From the NCBI GenBank assembly GCA_964017045.1, contig OZ024802.1, positions 32,507,718 to 32,571,717 on the forward strand: a stretch of 64,000 nucleotides of DNA, written 5' to 3'. This stretch comes from Omphiscola glabra. Taxonomy: Eukaryota; Mollusca; Gastropoda; Lymnaeidae. Positions 37,101 to 44,920 of the stretch are shown here, piece by piece. Position 1 is the stretch's first letter, and every line of letters starts with the position of its first letter. The notes below the pieces were generated by a model, which did not search any database, had not been told where the DNA came from, and was given only the letters and a program-made list of their open reading frames with translations. The position numbers and the translations under genes are program-made.

Positions 37101-37778
37101 GAAATAAAATCACTGATAACTACGCAGGAAGGTGTTAGAATGTTCCAGGAATGGGTTAAAATGTTACAGGAAGGTGCTAAAACGTTCGAGATGAGATTAT
37201 TTTTACTTCTGGTATTTTTTTCAGCCTGTCCCTGGGGAGATCGCAATAACTGCACCATTTATGTACAGTCTCTGTCATCGAGTTCCAACTGTCCGGACAA
37301 TAAAGTTTTCAACTGTTGTAAATCTTGTGCAGTCATCGCGACCTCAAGGATTACATCTACAATTGTGACCAATTTCAAGCCTACAACTACTGTTGCTACC
37401 ACTACCAGGCCTACAACGACCGTTGCTACCACCACCAGGCCCACAACTATATTTGCAACTGCCTCTACCGTTACTACAACAACCACCAGGTCAACGTCTA
37501 CCGTTACTGTTACAACCAAAAAGCCAACATCTACCGTTAATGCAACAACAATTACGACACCTACAACAGTTGTTACCACTGTAAAACCTACAACAGTGGT
37601 TACCACTGTAAAACCTTTCACTGGTATTGCCACTACCAAATCAACCGCCAGACCAACAGCCAGGAAGATCACCGACTTTTGTGTCATCCTTGCATGTAGT
37701 GCAAGCTTACACTTCAACTTGACATGTAGTATTACAATGATAATCTTCGCCATCGCGTTGAGTAAATTTTTGAATTAA
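3814..37778 (+). CDS. Gene 1: MIG-17-like ADAM metalloprotease, 17 exons, 5' partial
   Basis: Joining the exons at 3814-4133, 4946-5044, 5597-5750, 5920-6064, 9013-9091, 9596-9673, 10930-11072, 12986-13038, 29864-29972, 32376-32546, 33113-33236, 34995-35111, 35280-35334, 35530-35676, 35811-35948, 36818-36943 and 37225-37778 keeps one frame of 869 residues plus stop, with GT..AG at every junction. Domains (partial numbering): prodomain 1-218 ending in the furin-type site RVRR (215-218); M12B reprolysin domain about 224-450 with HELGH at 388-392 followed by SLGAMHDG and Met-turn LMSDG; ADAMTS-type cysteine-rich domain 451-548; PLAC-like modules ending CCxxC at 550-597, 599-643 and 687-720; a ShK-like module at 645-685; Thr-rich stalk and hydrophobic tail. 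By family knowledge it is a zinc endopeptidase acting on matrix or cell-surface proteins. The domain order resembles nematode MIG-17. The signal-peptide exon was not found and may lie upstream of the window. The paralogue is on the opposite strand at 48983-64000. Confidence 0.88.
4230..4505. repeat. 16-bp minisatellite in gene 1 intron, about 17 copies
   Basis: The unit is acatctgacacaacta with drift. The rest of this intron (4506-4945) shows nothing recognisable. Confidence 0.9.
4946..5044 (+). CDS. Gene 1 exon B: ADAM prodomain
   Basis: The acceptor is tgttttgtttcag and the donor is CTG|gtaagc, phase 0 on both sides (33 codons, QDVFHSYHNYSFGAAVNIKC...). The acceptor could also be used three bases later (cagcag), dropping the first Gln. 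The last 27 bases and the donor are the seed of the 44-bp array that follows. Confidence 0.75.
5018..5325. repeat. 44-bp array duplicating the exon B end and its donor, about 7 copies
   Basis: The unit includes gacagttttayaggctg|gtaagc, the last exon bases plus the 5' splice site, followed by tgggttttaatgatgg. The first copy is the real exon end; the others lie in the intron. Confidence 0.92.
5400..5545. repeat. (TA)n and (GA)n microsatellites with (GATAGACA) units
   Basis: Simple repeats in the intron just upstream of exon C. Confidence 0.9.
5597..5750 (+). CDS. Gene 1 exon C: ADAM prodomain
   Basis: The acceptor is ttgtttcgttag and the donor AAAG|gtgaca (phase 1). The frame reads DGTVFKEGRKFILSSLLDPF ... 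HKIADAAWVK and joins exon D through a split Gly codon. Confidence 0.8.
5920..6064 (+). CDS. Gene 1 exon D: end of prodomain, furin site, start of protease domain
   Basis: The acceptor is taatatttttag. The donor AGGAA|gtaggt leaves two bases that complete Lys with the next exon. The frame contains HRVRRQTP, a basic R-x-R-R cleavage site typical of proprotein convertases, followed by SYSIDILTFIDVSMYRK, the classic first strand and helix of a reprolysin domain. Confidence 0.88.
6065..6740. other. Intron sequence, three imperfect local repeats then unique
   Basis: At 6065-6210 a unit around taggtcaatctctctttara recurs three times, copying the donor end of exon D (aagtaggtca). The rest is unique sequence with no recognised element. 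Confidence 0.45.
6745..6800. repeat. Short tandem repeat (actagttgtgacatac)
   Basis: About four copies in front of a LINE fragment. Confidence 0.85.
6800..7255 (+). mobile_element. LINE 3' fragment (reverse-transcriptase C-terminus and tail)
   Basis: The + strand reads ASETWTLT, then after breaks DRGVMRVHHQNPIGKRIKGR and WMNDVEKDLQQLGIQ, then gggctgtagggccacaggga and ggatggatagatga, a typical LINE 3' tail. It is frameshifted and non-functional. The same family is at 38862-39270 on the minus strand. Confidence 0.75.
7255..7430 (+). mobile_element. Second LINE fragment (RT thumb region)
   Basis: It reads VESFTYLS with a break, then SSLSVDDEVNIRIAEAAATM and AKLNKR. This is a segment that normally precedes the ETWT part, so it is a separate or rearranged piece. 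Its end runs into the 31-bp array. Confidence 0.6.
7430..7572. repeat. 31-bp array grown from the LINE fragment end, about 5 copies
   Basis: The unit contains gggaacaatcctagggtgga; the first copy overlaps LINE coding sequence. Confidence 0.9.
7662..8862. repeat. 37-bp minisatellite, about 32 copies
   Basis: The unit contains aggaggatcagtacctcatt. Variants ccacctcagg and ccacccagg alternate and early copies have cttacc for ctgacc, so subtypes are clustered. Confidence 0.95.
9013..9091 (+). CDS. Gene 1 exon E: reprolysin domain
   Basis: After attttgtttccag the frame (split Lys then WLPDGSNDGNKTKELIRAYM...) continues the MYRKW helix of the protease domain. The donor is TCG|gtaaat, phase 0. Confidence 0.85.
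9207..9349. mobile_element. Possible short hAT MITE
   Basis: The ends agtgttctcaaacg and, reversed, agtgcttctcaaag form imperfect inverted termini of hAT type. No convincing 8-bp duplication is seen. Confidence 0.35.
9596..9673 (+). CDS. Gene 1 exon F: reprolysin domain
   Basis: It is 26 codons, phase 0 at both ends, with acceptor aatttttttag and donor GGG|gtaaat. The frame VNMRLETLTLPDIKLRVKM is the expected strand region of M12B proteases, in which the chain turns towards the active-site half. Confidence 0.83.
9760..10785. repeat. 22-bp minisatellite, about 46 copies
   Basis: The unit contains gtggctattgggcatgttaa. The variants ggcatg and gacatg are interspersed. It fills the intron between exons F and G, next to a poly-G run at 9725. 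Confidence 0.95.
10930..11072 (+). CDS. Gene 1 exon G: reprolysin domain
   Basis: The acceptor is gatctccatctttag and the donor TTC|gtacgt (phase 2). It ends in AFSAWLKQQTGLNYDHAVLLTS, matching the family pattern F..W.....  .HDHA.LLT that precedes the zinc site. There is a split Ser codon with the next exon. Confidence 0.9.
11675..12985. repeat. 52-bp array of splice-acceptor copies, about 25 copies
   Basis: Each unit carries cttgtctcttacag|ctatgacatctatg, the 3' splice site of exon H plus its first bases, followed by tacatcattccatcctatc. The last copy runs into the true exon at 12986. A few copies have lost the AG context (cgtaaag, cttagag). Confidence 0.95.
12986..13038 (+). CDS. Gene 1 exon H: reprolysin domain, 53-nt small exon
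   Basis: It is preceded by tgtctcttacag and followed by AAAG|gtaaaa. It reads YDIYGGSDVGNKFNITK and joins in frame to GLAYIGTLC of the next exon. Its acceptor and first 14 bases are the last copy of the 52-bp array at about 11675-12985. The intron that follows is about 16.8 kb. Confidence 0.87.
13087..13352. repeat. 53-bp minisatellite, 5 copies
   Basis: The unit contains ttgttctagcttcatttggc, which resembles an acceptor, but no exon follows. Confidence 0.92.
13760..13955. mobile_element. SPIN-type hAT element (non-autonomous, 196 bp) with 8-bp TSD
   Basis: The ends are cagtggttctcaacct and, reversed, cagcgtttctcaacct. The 8-bp duplication ctttaagc is perfect on both sides (13752-13759 and 13956-13963). 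Internal motifs such as ggtcttaggcgacccctgtg, gaaagggtcg and tacttcataactgt match what I recall of SPIN (Space Invaders) elements of mammals and other animals. Confidence 0.85.
14120..29450. repeat. 27-bp satellite, about 15.3 kb, with higher-order structure
   Basis: The monomer contains gaacaattagcctaccgttg followed by tcattat. A second subtype has gtggtcagtatg in place of gttgtcattatg and occurs in blocks. Because 27 is a multiple of three, many long open frames result (YEQLAYRCH on +, HNDNGRLIV on -), but they are repeat translations. Kb-scale duplications are seen: 16750-19610 with 22681-25515, 23769-25450 with 25816-27497, and 18363-20930 with 26314-28881. It lies entirely in the intron between gene 1 exons H and I. 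Confidence 0.97.
22352..22418. mobile_element. Short retroposon-like insertion in the satellite
   Basis: The sequence ttcttcttcttcttatgcct then ccccgtctggggcataggcc and caagaatttt interrupts the array. Read in reverse it ends in (GAA)n, like a retroposon tail. Satellite units on both sides carry the same agccagcgtggtc. Confidence 0.4.
29708..29890. repeat. About 62-bp array, 3 copies, duplicating the exon I acceptor
   Basis: Each copy carries gtctgtgtaagacag|gtttagcgtacattggcac, the 3' splice site and first 19 coding bases of the HELGH exon. Only the third copy continues into coding sequence. Confidence 0.93.
29864..29972 (+). CDS. Gene 1 exon I: zinc-binding HELGH exon
   Basis: The acceptor is ctgtgtaagacag. 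The frame reads GLAYIGTLCEG ... GIIAHELGH and ends AG|gtaatt (split Ser). HELGH lies at 29956-29970 and gives the first two zinc ligands and the catalytic Glu. GLAYIGTLC is a hallmark segment upstream of it. Three tandem copies of this acceptor are present (29708-29890). Confidence 0.93.
30005..30175. repeat. About 25-bp minisatellite, about 7 copies
   Basis: The unit is around catatgtgcactgctccatt, with drift. Confidence 0.85.
30200..32028. repeat. 34-bp minisatellite, about 54 copies, with a 646-bp higher-order period
   Basis: The unit contains actgacaatgtattgaggac. A subtype with tttaatgactacgtattgag recurs at 30763 and 31409, and the order of variants between them repeats. It lies in the intron that splits the zinc-binding motif of gene 1. 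Confidence 0.95.
32376..32546 (+). CDS. Gene 1 exon J: third zinc His, Met-turn
   Basis: The acceptor is tttttctccccacag. The frame begins SLGAMHDGQDNLC, completing HExxHxxGxxHD with its third zinc ligand, followed by YLMSDGTY as Met-turn and LNPWKFSNCSSSAI, the helix that closes the domain. The donor is AACGC|gtaagg, phase 2. Confidence 0.93.
32547..33112. other. AT-rich intron, no element recognised
   Basis: It contains short repeats of tattacaacatat near 32870-32925 only. Confidence 0.4.
33113..33236 (+). CDS. Gene 1 exon K: start of cysteine-rich domain
   Basis: The acceptor is gtacaatgtcag and the donor TGTAGG|gtaagt. The frame NYRVNCLQKEIE ... AQCQSFYGPDSFACR matches the QMC...FGP....C opening of the ADAMTS-type cysteine-rich domain. 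The last 29 bases and the donor are repeated twice more downstream. Confidence 0.88.
33208..33385. repeat. 59-bp array, 3 copies, duplicating the exon K end and donor
   Basis: Each copy carries ctcattcgcctgtagg|gtaagtcgtc. The first copy is the real exon K junction. Confidence 0.94.
33392..33674. mobile_element. MULE-like MITE, copy 1, with 9-bp TSD
   Basis: It is a 283-bp near-palindromic element. The long inverted arms are built from ccggaaatttgatcgaaaga-type motifs and the centre pairs gcgttcaaaaagaaatttg arms. The ends differ (ggttaccgg left, cgtatccgg reversed right). It is flanked by cttttaaac at 33383-33391 and 33675-33683. Confidence 0.82.
33770..34110. repeat. 37-bp minisatellite, about 9 copies
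   Basis: The unit contains gtagaaagggctaatcacac. Flanks rich in gggcgggg may belong to another decayed element. Confidence 0.9.
34110..34994. other. Intron, unique sequence with one 45-bp duplication
   Basis: A 45-bp unit around cttcattacacgactaccga occurs twice at 34668-34757. No element is recognised. Confidence 0.45.
34995..35111 (+). CDS. Gene 1 exon L: cysteine-rich domain
   Basis: It is 39 codons, phase 0 at both ends: GLSIPSFSHICDEFYCHVPG ... MTAPLGMCCGHQK. It fits the C..LWC........C......GT.CG pattern of ADAM_CR_2. The exon has the same length (117 nt) as its counterpart in gene 2. Confidence 0.9.
35280..35334 (+). CDS. Gene 1 exon M: end of cysteine-rich domain
   Basis: The acceptor is ttgtcattgcag and the donor GACG|gtaaga. 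It reads QCKQGQCESATTGECQMD, the kWC..G.C end of the cysteine-rich domain plus a short linker. It is 55 nt, as in gene 2. Confidence 0.87.
35530..35676 (+). CDS. Gene 1 exon N: first PLAC-like Cys module
   Basis: The acceptor is tatgttgaattcag and the donor GCGA|gtgggt. The frame has ECPLGDQPGIVLKNKTCSQL ... YCYDPDY ... CCKTCKEW: six Cys ending in CCxxC, as in PLAC (protease and lacunin) domains. It is 147 nt, as in gene 2. Confidence 0.87.
35811..35948 (+). CDS. Gene 1 exon O: second PLAC-like Cys module
   Basis: The acceptor is gttggtttgtag and the donor GTTG|gtaagt. It reads NCVYGDKRTGCRIDICDAFT ... FFCCKTCLGLP, again six Cys with a terminal CCxxC. The gene 2 counterpart is at 52716-52856. 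Confidence 0.87.
36180..36608 (+). pseudogene. Degenerate Cys-module exon remnants inside gene 1
   Basis: After an acceptor-like tgtgtaatag the + strand reads DCTTCDSCHQQFVH, resembling GCGSCEQAFVE of the gene 2 ShK-like exon, then hits a stop. Further on, one frame gives DVCKVCGTSCD, a TGA, and then TCGNREYLISLQ ... AHCCDLCPYEYG, ending near a gtaagt donor. These look like one or more decayed duplicates of the C-terminal Cys modules. Exons O and P join in frame without them. A 118-codon open frame on the opposite strand has no recognisable domain. Confidence 0.4.
36818..36943 (+). CDS. Gene 1 exon P: ShK-like Cys module
   Basis: The acceptor is gcttgtcctag and the donor CTCTA|gtaagg. It reads VNEYTCQELIKEKTPSICYN ... 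NSCPIACES. The SxCYN....C...C spacing recalls ShK-type modules but only four Cys are present. The phase joins exon O directly, so the degenerate block at 36180-36608 can be skipped. Confidence 0.83.
37225..37778 (+). CDS. Gene 1 terminal exon: PLAC-like module, Thr-rich stalk, hydrophobic tail
   Basis: The acceptor is gtatttttttcag. The frame opens with CPWGDRNNCTIYV ... NCCKSC, then about 100 residues rich in Thr with TTTRPTT-type repeats (a mucin-like O-glycosylation target), then two hydrophobic runs (FCVILACSASL and TMIIFAIALSKFLN) and a stop at 37776-37778. The tail could be a GPI-anchor signal or a membrane anchor. The first 27 coding bases are nearly identical to the gene 2 counterpart. 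Confidence 0.88.
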
Positions 37779-38280
37779 CATTTTAGTATTAGTATATTGA
37801 TAATTATATGAAATAACAACAGATAGAATTATTGATCATTCATTGAAGCAGCTGTGTCTAAAATATGTACAAAGACAGAATTTCTAACGTGCCTTTTAAA
37901 ATGTGTATGAGGCGTATGCGCATATCATAAGCAATAAAAAAATATGCAGATCTCTCTAGGTAACAGAAAGAGGGAGTTGAAAGGGAAGTGATTAAAGTTA
38001 TGACAAGGTACAAGGAATCTCTGGAAAGGAAGTGTCCAGAAACGAAGAGTGTGTCCATAAAGTTATTGCGTGACAAAGTTCCAGTCACTAAACAAAAAGG
38101 AAGTCGAAAGTAAAAAGAAATAGTACTATATTGATACAAATTAAAACAGAGATGAAAAACTATTTCAAATTTTCTCTATAGACGAATGGGGTTATAAGAA
38201 GACAAATATTTCAGTAAGATAAATTGGAAAATGTGTGCAAATGCTGTGCAGAATTTTATTTCAATAATTGAATATCAAGA
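37779..38280. other. 3' flank of gene 1
   Basis: AT-rich, with the candidate poly(A) signal at 37933; otherwise nothing recognised. Confidence 0.4.
37933..37938 (+). promoter_or_regulatory. Candidate poly(A) signal of gene 1
   Basis: AATAAA lies about 155 bases after the gene 1 stop codon and is a plausible 3' end signal. There is no transcript evidence. Confidence 0.45.
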
Positions 38281-38284
38281 GTGT

Positions 38285-38485
38285 GAAGATGCCTTTCACC
38301 GAGTGCTTATCAAGAGGGTATAGATTCCTTTCAGTGAGTGCTTATCAAGAGGGTATAGATGCCTTTCACTGAGTGCTTATCAAGAGTGTATTGACGCCTT
38401 TCACTGAGTGCTTATCAAGAGGGTAAAGACGCCTTTCACTGAGTGCTTATCAAGAGTGTAGTGACGCCTTGCACTGAGTGCTTTC
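38285..38485. repeat. 36-bp minisatellite, about 5 copies
   Basis: The unit contains ctttcactgagtgcttatca. Confidence 0.9.
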
Positions 38486-38861
38486 ATTTCATTGAATCAT
38501 TTGATAAAAAGAGTATTACATAGCAATGTTGGATATGAGAAAACAAATTCATGTGGATTTAGATTACTTTACCATTTACAGATGGGACCAAATGTATTTT
38601 ATACTGTAACGTAATTTGGTAAGTATTATAGAGTCACTATCTTTATCATAAAAATATTGTATAATATATATAATAAATATGAAAAACCCTTAATATTATG
38701 GGTGTATGTATATATATTAATTTTTTTATTTATATATATATAAATGTGTGTGAGTGTGTATGTGTTTATTATATTGTCATGAGTTTTCGTAAAGAAACTA
38801 TTTCTATTACACATATCACTGTACGTTTCGTAAACGTGTTCCCTCAACGCATCCCTGTGCG

Positions 38862-39270
38862 CTACAGCCCATGTAGGGCTTTAGTCTGCCTCACCACATC
38901 CTTCCACTCAGACCTTATTCATGCTTTTTCATACATCCTTGGATTCCCAGTTGCTGTAGATCTGTTTCCACATCATCTACCCATCTAAGCCTAGGTACAA
39001 GCTGTTTTTCTCTGGGGTTTTGGTGATGTACCCTCTTCACTCCTCTGTCATTTGGCATTCTCTCTAAGTGTCCCGCCCAGCGTAGCCTGGCCTTTTTTAT
39101 TTCTGCTACTAGTGTGGGATTCTGAAAAGGACTATACAACACCTGTTTGGATCTTAGTCTCCATACATATTCATCCCTTGTTGGTCCATATGTATCCCAG
39201 AGAACAGTACTCTCCCAAGTGTTTGATAGACTATGTGCCGTTTTTTGTTTGGGTCCACGTTTCACTTGCG
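38862..39270 (-). mobile_element. LINE 3' fragment
   Basis: The minus strand reads TYGPTRDEYVWRLRSKQVL, then KKARLRWAGHLERMPNDRGV, HHQNPREK and WVDDVETDLQQLGIQ, the C-terminal part of a LINE ORF2. It shares the VHHQNP and DLQQLGIQ segments with 6800-7255. Confidence 0.8.
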
Positions 39271-39629
39271 TATGTTACAAATTATCTGATTACAATTTGA
39301 GACATGGTTATCTTAATTTTTCTTGTAATGATTTTACTTTTGAGTATTTTCTAATTTCTGAAGTATGCTCTGTTTCCGACCGATATTCTTTCTTTTATTG
39401 ATGTTTGTAATTCATTTCTTTCATTTAGATATTGGACTTGATTTACTTTTCAAAATTGTGGTTTCTTATTTTAATGGTTTCATCTGACTGTTCTTCTCTT
39501 ATCATAGTCATGTATCTTGTTTTGTTTTTTTGTTTGTTAACTTCCAGCCCTACTTGTGTTTTGGGTTTATTAGTGCTGTTTTCCATTCTGTTTGGGATTT
39601 TTTCTCTTCTTGTCAAATTTTAGTAATAA

Positions 39630-39915
39630 GTTTATGTGTCTGCGTGTGTAGTTCTCTTCATATGTGTCTCAGTGTGTAGTTCTCTTCCTATGTGTCTTTG
39701 TGTGTAGTTCTCTTCTTATGTATCTGAGTCTGTAGTTCTCTTCCTATGTATCTGACTGTGTAGTTCTCTTCCTATGTGTCTGAGTGTGTAGTTCTCTTCC
39801 TATGTGTCTCAGTGTGTAGTTCTCTTCCTATGTGTCTGAGTGTGTAGTTCTCTTCATATGTGTCTTTGTGTGTAGTTCTCTTCCTATGTGTCTGAGTGTG
39901 TAGTTTTCTTCCTAC
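39630..39915. repeat. 28-bp minisatellite, about 10 copies
   Basis: The unit contains tgtgtagttctcttcctatg. Confidence 0.9.
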
Positions 39916-40084
39916 ATTTATTTTAATGTTCTGCTGTGATGAGGTCATCTCCAGGAGCTTTATAGTTTTTCATTGTGGTTCTCACATATTTGGTATCCAT
40001 TCTTTTCGCCGTTTAACTTCATGTACATTTCTCTGATATTTCCCTCTCTTGATAGTCTTCTATTTCTTTTAATTTAGCTTTTCC

Positions 40085-40210
40085 CCTTTCCCATTCCAAC
40101 ATAGCTGGTAATAAAATAGTGGGATAACATAGCTGGTAAAAGAATGGGGCAACATAGCTGATAAAAGAGTGGGTCAACATAGTTTGTAAAAGAATGAGGC
40201 AACATAGATC
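40085..40210. repeat. About 28-bp repeat, 4-5 copies, related to 44920-45530
   Basis: The unit contains aacatagctggtaaaagaat, the same family as the larger array at 44920. Confidence 0.8.
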
Positions 40211-40479
40211 CCATTGAAGTGCTTGCAATGAAGTAAGAGATTTTTTTATATTTATGGGGCTGCCCATTACATCTTTCTAGGCAGACGCCTTAATTTTTGT
40301 TTAAGGTTCCTTAGCCTTTGTGGATCCACTTCCTACCAGGCATTAGGTTATGATTTTTTTCAGCCCCAGGTATTTTATTTCCCCAGTGGGCTTTCTCCTA
40401 TCTGCCACCAGGAAGACTAGTATCTCCGCACGAAAAAACCCATGTTTAATGTTAACGATTCTCCTACCGTTTGGTTTCC

Positions 40480-41115
40480 CAGGACTCTTGTGTTCAATGC
40501 TCTCGATTCTACTACCGTTTTGTTGACAAGGATTCTTCAGTTCATGCTCTCAATTCTACTACCGTTTTGTTGACAAGGACTCTTCAGTTCAATGCTCTCA
40601 ATTCTAATACCGTTTTGTTGACAAGGACTCTTCAGTTCATGCTCTCAATTCTACTACCGTTTTGTTGGCAAGGACTCCATCAGTTCAATGTTCTCAATTC
40701 TCCTGCCATTTTGTTGACAAGGACTCTTCAGTTCATGCTCTCAATTCTCCTACCGTTTTGTTGGCAAGTACTCCATCAGTTCAATGTTCTCAATTCTCCT
40801 ACCATTTTGTTGACAAGGACTCTTCATTCAATTTTCTCAATTCTACTATCGTTTTGTTGACAAAGACTCTTCAGTTCAATGCTCTCAATTCTACTACCGT
40901 TTTAATGACAAGGACTCTTCAGTTCAATGCTCTCAATTCTCCCACCGTTTTGTTGACAAGGACTCTTCAGTTCAATGCTCCCAATTCTCCTACCGTTTTG
41001 TTGGCAAGGACTCCGTCAGTTCAATTCTCTCAATTCTCCTACAATTTTGTTGACAATGACTCTTCAGTTCATGCTCTCAATTCTACTGCCGTTTTGTTGA
41101 CAAGGACTCTTCAAT
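40480..41115. repeat. About 48-bp minisatellite, about 13 copies
   Basis: The unit contains ctaccgttttgttgacaagg and ctcttcagttcaatgctctc. Subtypes with ggcaaggactcc alternate. Confidence 0.92.
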
Positions 41116-41215
41116 TTAATTTGTTTCATTACACATGGAATATATTTGTTTCATTACACATGGAATATATTTGTTTCATTACACATTGAATATATTTGTT
41201 GCATTACACATGGAA
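41116..41215. repeat. 25-bp minisatellite, 4 copies
   Basis: The unit contains tttgtttcattacacatgga. Confidence 0.9.
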
Positions 41216-41429
41216 ATAGTTACAATTTAAGCTTTCGACAGTTTTTACAAGTAATTTTTTAAAACAAATGTGATCATCATAAACATTGGTCATAACATAT
41301 ACAATTATTTGAGAAGCTTTTTTTCTTTACATTGTTTCTCGATCTATCTAGAGTATACATTCCATTATTATTAGTCTTTCACACGAGGTGCAATCGACAC
41401 AGAATCAAAATATTTCGTTCAACTTAATA

Positions 41430-41545
41430 GTTCACCTATAAATTTATTACATTCATTATGTTCAAACTTATAGTTCACCTATATTTGTATTACATTCATT
41501 ATGTTCAACTTATATAGTTTATCTATAATTTTATTACATTCATTA
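41430..41545. repeat. About 42-bp repeat, 3 copies
   Basis: The unit contains tttattacattcattatg and ttatagttcacctata. Confidence 0.8.
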
Positions 41546-41694
41546 TGGCTTTTTTTCTTGTCAATCTAATCAAATAATATGTAAGTTTTTAAATATTTTG
41601 TATTAATATAAAAGTTATTTTAACACAGTGTTTAGAGTTAATTAGAAATATCTGTAAGAGGCCATTGTATAATCTCGCTTTAAATCATTTTAAC

Positions 41695-42727
41695 GAAAAC
41701 CATGAAACCCTTGAACCATAAAAACTTGGAACCATGAAACCTTGGAACCATGAAACCTTGGAATCATGAAACTTTTGAACCATGAAACCTTGGAACTATG
41801 AAACCTTGGAACCATGAAACCTTGGAACCTTGAAACCTTGGAACCATGAAACCTTGGAACCATGAAGCCTTGGAACCATGAAACCTTGGAACCATGAAAC
41901 CTTGGAACCATGAAACCTTGGAACCATGAAACCTTGGAACCATGAAACCTTGGAACCATGAAACCTTGGAACCATAAAACCTTGGAACCATGAACCTTGG
42001 AACCATGAAACCTTGGAACCATGAAACTTTGGAACCATGAAACCTTGGAACCATGAAACCTTGGAACCATGAAACCTTGGAACTATGAAACATTGGAACC
42101 ATGAAACATCGGAACCATGAAACCTTGGAACCATGAAACATTGGAACCTTGAAACCTTTGAACCATGAAACCTTTGAACCATTAAACCTTGGAACCATGA
42201 AACTTTGAAACAATTAAACCTTGGAATCATGAAACCTTGGAACCATGAAACATTGGAACCATTAAACCTTGGAACCATGAAACCTTGGAACCATGAAACC
42301 TTGGAATCATGAAACCTTGGAACCATGAAACATTGGAACCTTGAAACCTTTGAACCATGAAACCTTTGAACCATTAAACCTTGGAACAATGAAACTTTGA
42401 AACAATGAAACCTTGGAATCATGAAACCTTGGAACCATGAAACATTGGAACCATGAAACCTTGGAACCATGAAACCTTGGAACCATGAAACCTTGGAATC
42501 ATGAAACCTTGGAACCATGAAACATTGGAACCATGAAACCTTGGAACCATGAAACATTGGAACCTTGAAACTTTGAACCATGAAACCTTGGAACCATGAA
42601 ACCTTGGAACCATGAAACCTTTGAATCATGAAACCTTGGAACCATGTAACCTTGGAACCATGAAACCTTGGAACCATGAAACCTTGGAACCATGAAACCT
42701 TGGAACCATGAAACCTTCGAACCATAA
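41695..42727. repeat. 16-bp minisatellite (aaccatgaaaccttgg), about 64 copies
   Basis: On the minus strand the unit has no stop in any frame, so three copies (48 bp) give one continuous 16-residue period and long spurious frames of up to 309 codons. Confidence 0.96.
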
Positions 42728-42845
42728 AAGTGTTTCTCTGGGTTATTCTGAGCGCAGTTCAAATGTTACATGTTATTGTGTTGATTTTTTTAATTCTACA
42801 AAATATGTGCACTTAATATTTACATTAGTTTATGTTATGTCTTTC

Positions 42846-43000
42846 TAAATGGCACGTCGCATTATCCAACACATATAGAAATAGCATGCTCAATCAATAT
42901 GACACGTCATAGTATCCAACACATATAGAAATAGCATGCTCAATCAATATGACACGTCATAGTATCCAACACATATAGAAATAGCATTCTCAATTAATAC
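42846..43000. repeat. About 54-bp repeat, 3 copies
   Basis: The unit contains atccaacacatatagaaata. Confidence 0.88.
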
Positions 43001-44920
43001 CTTTTTTTAATATTATTGTATTTTTACAGGTGTTTTTGTTACAGGGTTTGTAATGGTGATTATACATTTTTTAGAGAAATAATTTTTGTGTCATCAAAAC
43101 CATTCACATTTAAATTTGTATTATATATTTTTCCTTCTTTCATTTCTTTGTAATACGCAACAAAAAATTAATAGTTTTGAGATTTGTCTTTCAAATGTTT
43201 GTGTAACTTGGGACCCTGGTCATTATTTTAAATAACAAACTAATAAAAATAACTCATGTTATAAAAAAAAACTTCTTTTTTTCTTGTCTGGTAAACTAAA
43301 ATAATTTTCAACTGAAAAGTATATTTAGAAGGTTTGATTTTATATTAATTGAGTCAAATTATCTAAGTTTCTTCAGGTTGCGGTATATTAGAAGTCAGAT
43401 AAAATACATCTGTTAATAGTGTTACAAAGCAAATATAATCAGAAGTCACGTGACCTCACTGACCATTTGGTTCATTTTGTTTTCTTAACGCTGAGCTCCC
43501 ATGAGTTATGAATAAAAACATCAGATGAAATGAAACTTGTGACCACATTTTACACTTTTTAGGGAGTCATAAAAAGAATCTACAGAGATATCTAGGTCAT
43601 TATTGTTAAAAATTTCCCAAACGTTTTAAAGTCATTTTATAGAAACAAAATAACACGCGACGCAGATATAAATTCAAAATTAATATTTATTTTTAACTGA
43701 CAACATATTAAAGATGATGCTTCACATTGCAACTCAACAACACGCTTCAAAATTCAACGTTAAGTTATCATTAATGCTAATTCTCATCTCATCTAATGGT
43801 AGCTAGGACAATGCAACCACTTTGTGGGTGAAAAATACATAAAGAGGCTCACAATATATAAAAATAATTGCAGATGTCGCTCCATATGTCCACCAATTCT
43901 TAGTTGTGACGAATTAATACTGAGCAATGAGTTCTAGTAGACGGGGGGGGGGGGGGGGGGGGAGAGCGAAATCATGAACTGGATAAAACGGGACTCATCC
44001 AAGGAGGGTTGGGGGCTACATCCCCCAGCTAAAGAGGGGTCCGGAGGCCGAAAACTGTTTATTGAAATGTGATCATTGTAATTATTTTATTTATTTTGAG
44101 ACCAGAAATCTTTTAAAATGTACCTTCAATTTTTAAATTTAATTTAAACTCTGAGGCATACCATAAACGAAAACAATAATTTTGCAGGGAATATTTTTTT
44201 ATTTAAACATATTTTACAACATAATACAGCACAACAAATTAAATTTCTCTAGTCTAGGATTTAAATTGAGAATAGTTGGCTGTTGTCCCGCCATTGTTAA
44301 AACCTCCTTCTTATCTAATATAAAGTTGTCAAAACTGGAACAGTCCATTTCGAAAGTGTAGAGAACCTGCAAGATTTTTCCACCGCGGCTTCAAGTCTCT
44401 ACATCTAACACTCGTTTACGCAGCGTAAGCAGAGTGGTGGAGGGGAACAGTGCAGCCCTCCCCATTACTGACAGTCTGATAAAGCATGGGTTTTTGCCCG
44501 TGTTAATCTTTTTCGCCTAGTAATTAGAAAAATGTCTCAGATACATACGTTTTTCCCCCCACAAATTCGCAACGCTAAACAGCCGCGTGCCCGATCTACA
44601 AGTTCTGCTTTATTTCCAGATACCGGCTGATGCAATTCCCGTAAAAATGTCTTAATTTCTTCAACTCGCTAGGTCTCAATTGCTGTTTTCGCAATGTTTT
44701 CGTCATGTGAGCAGCCATCTTTGTACTTTCTTTGTACTCCCCGGTATGAACGATAACTCTGTGTGACAAAGGAAGTTGCAGTCTCCTATAGTAGGCTCAC
44801 AGGACGGTGTCTCACAAATGTGTCCCTTTGTGTGCTTTAAGTGCGTACGTGATCATGCGCACGACGGGGGGATCTGCCAATGAAAAAATGCAAGTACGAG
44901 CAATGTAATAGATAAAAGAG
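43001..44920. other. Intergenic sequence, no gene recognised
   Basis: AT-rich, with a poly-G run at about 43943. GC-richer patches at 43980-44060 and 44380-44560 look like decayed transposon ends but I cannot assign them. Confidence 0.35.

Noticed and set aside
37259..37753. 164-codon minus-strand frame rich in Val
   Set aside because: It is the antisense of the Thr-rich stalk exon of gene 1.
41695..42727. 309-codon minus-strand frame (GSKVSWFQGFMVPRFH repeats)
   Set aside because: A 16-bp repeat with no stop in any frame gives the same peptide in all three frames.
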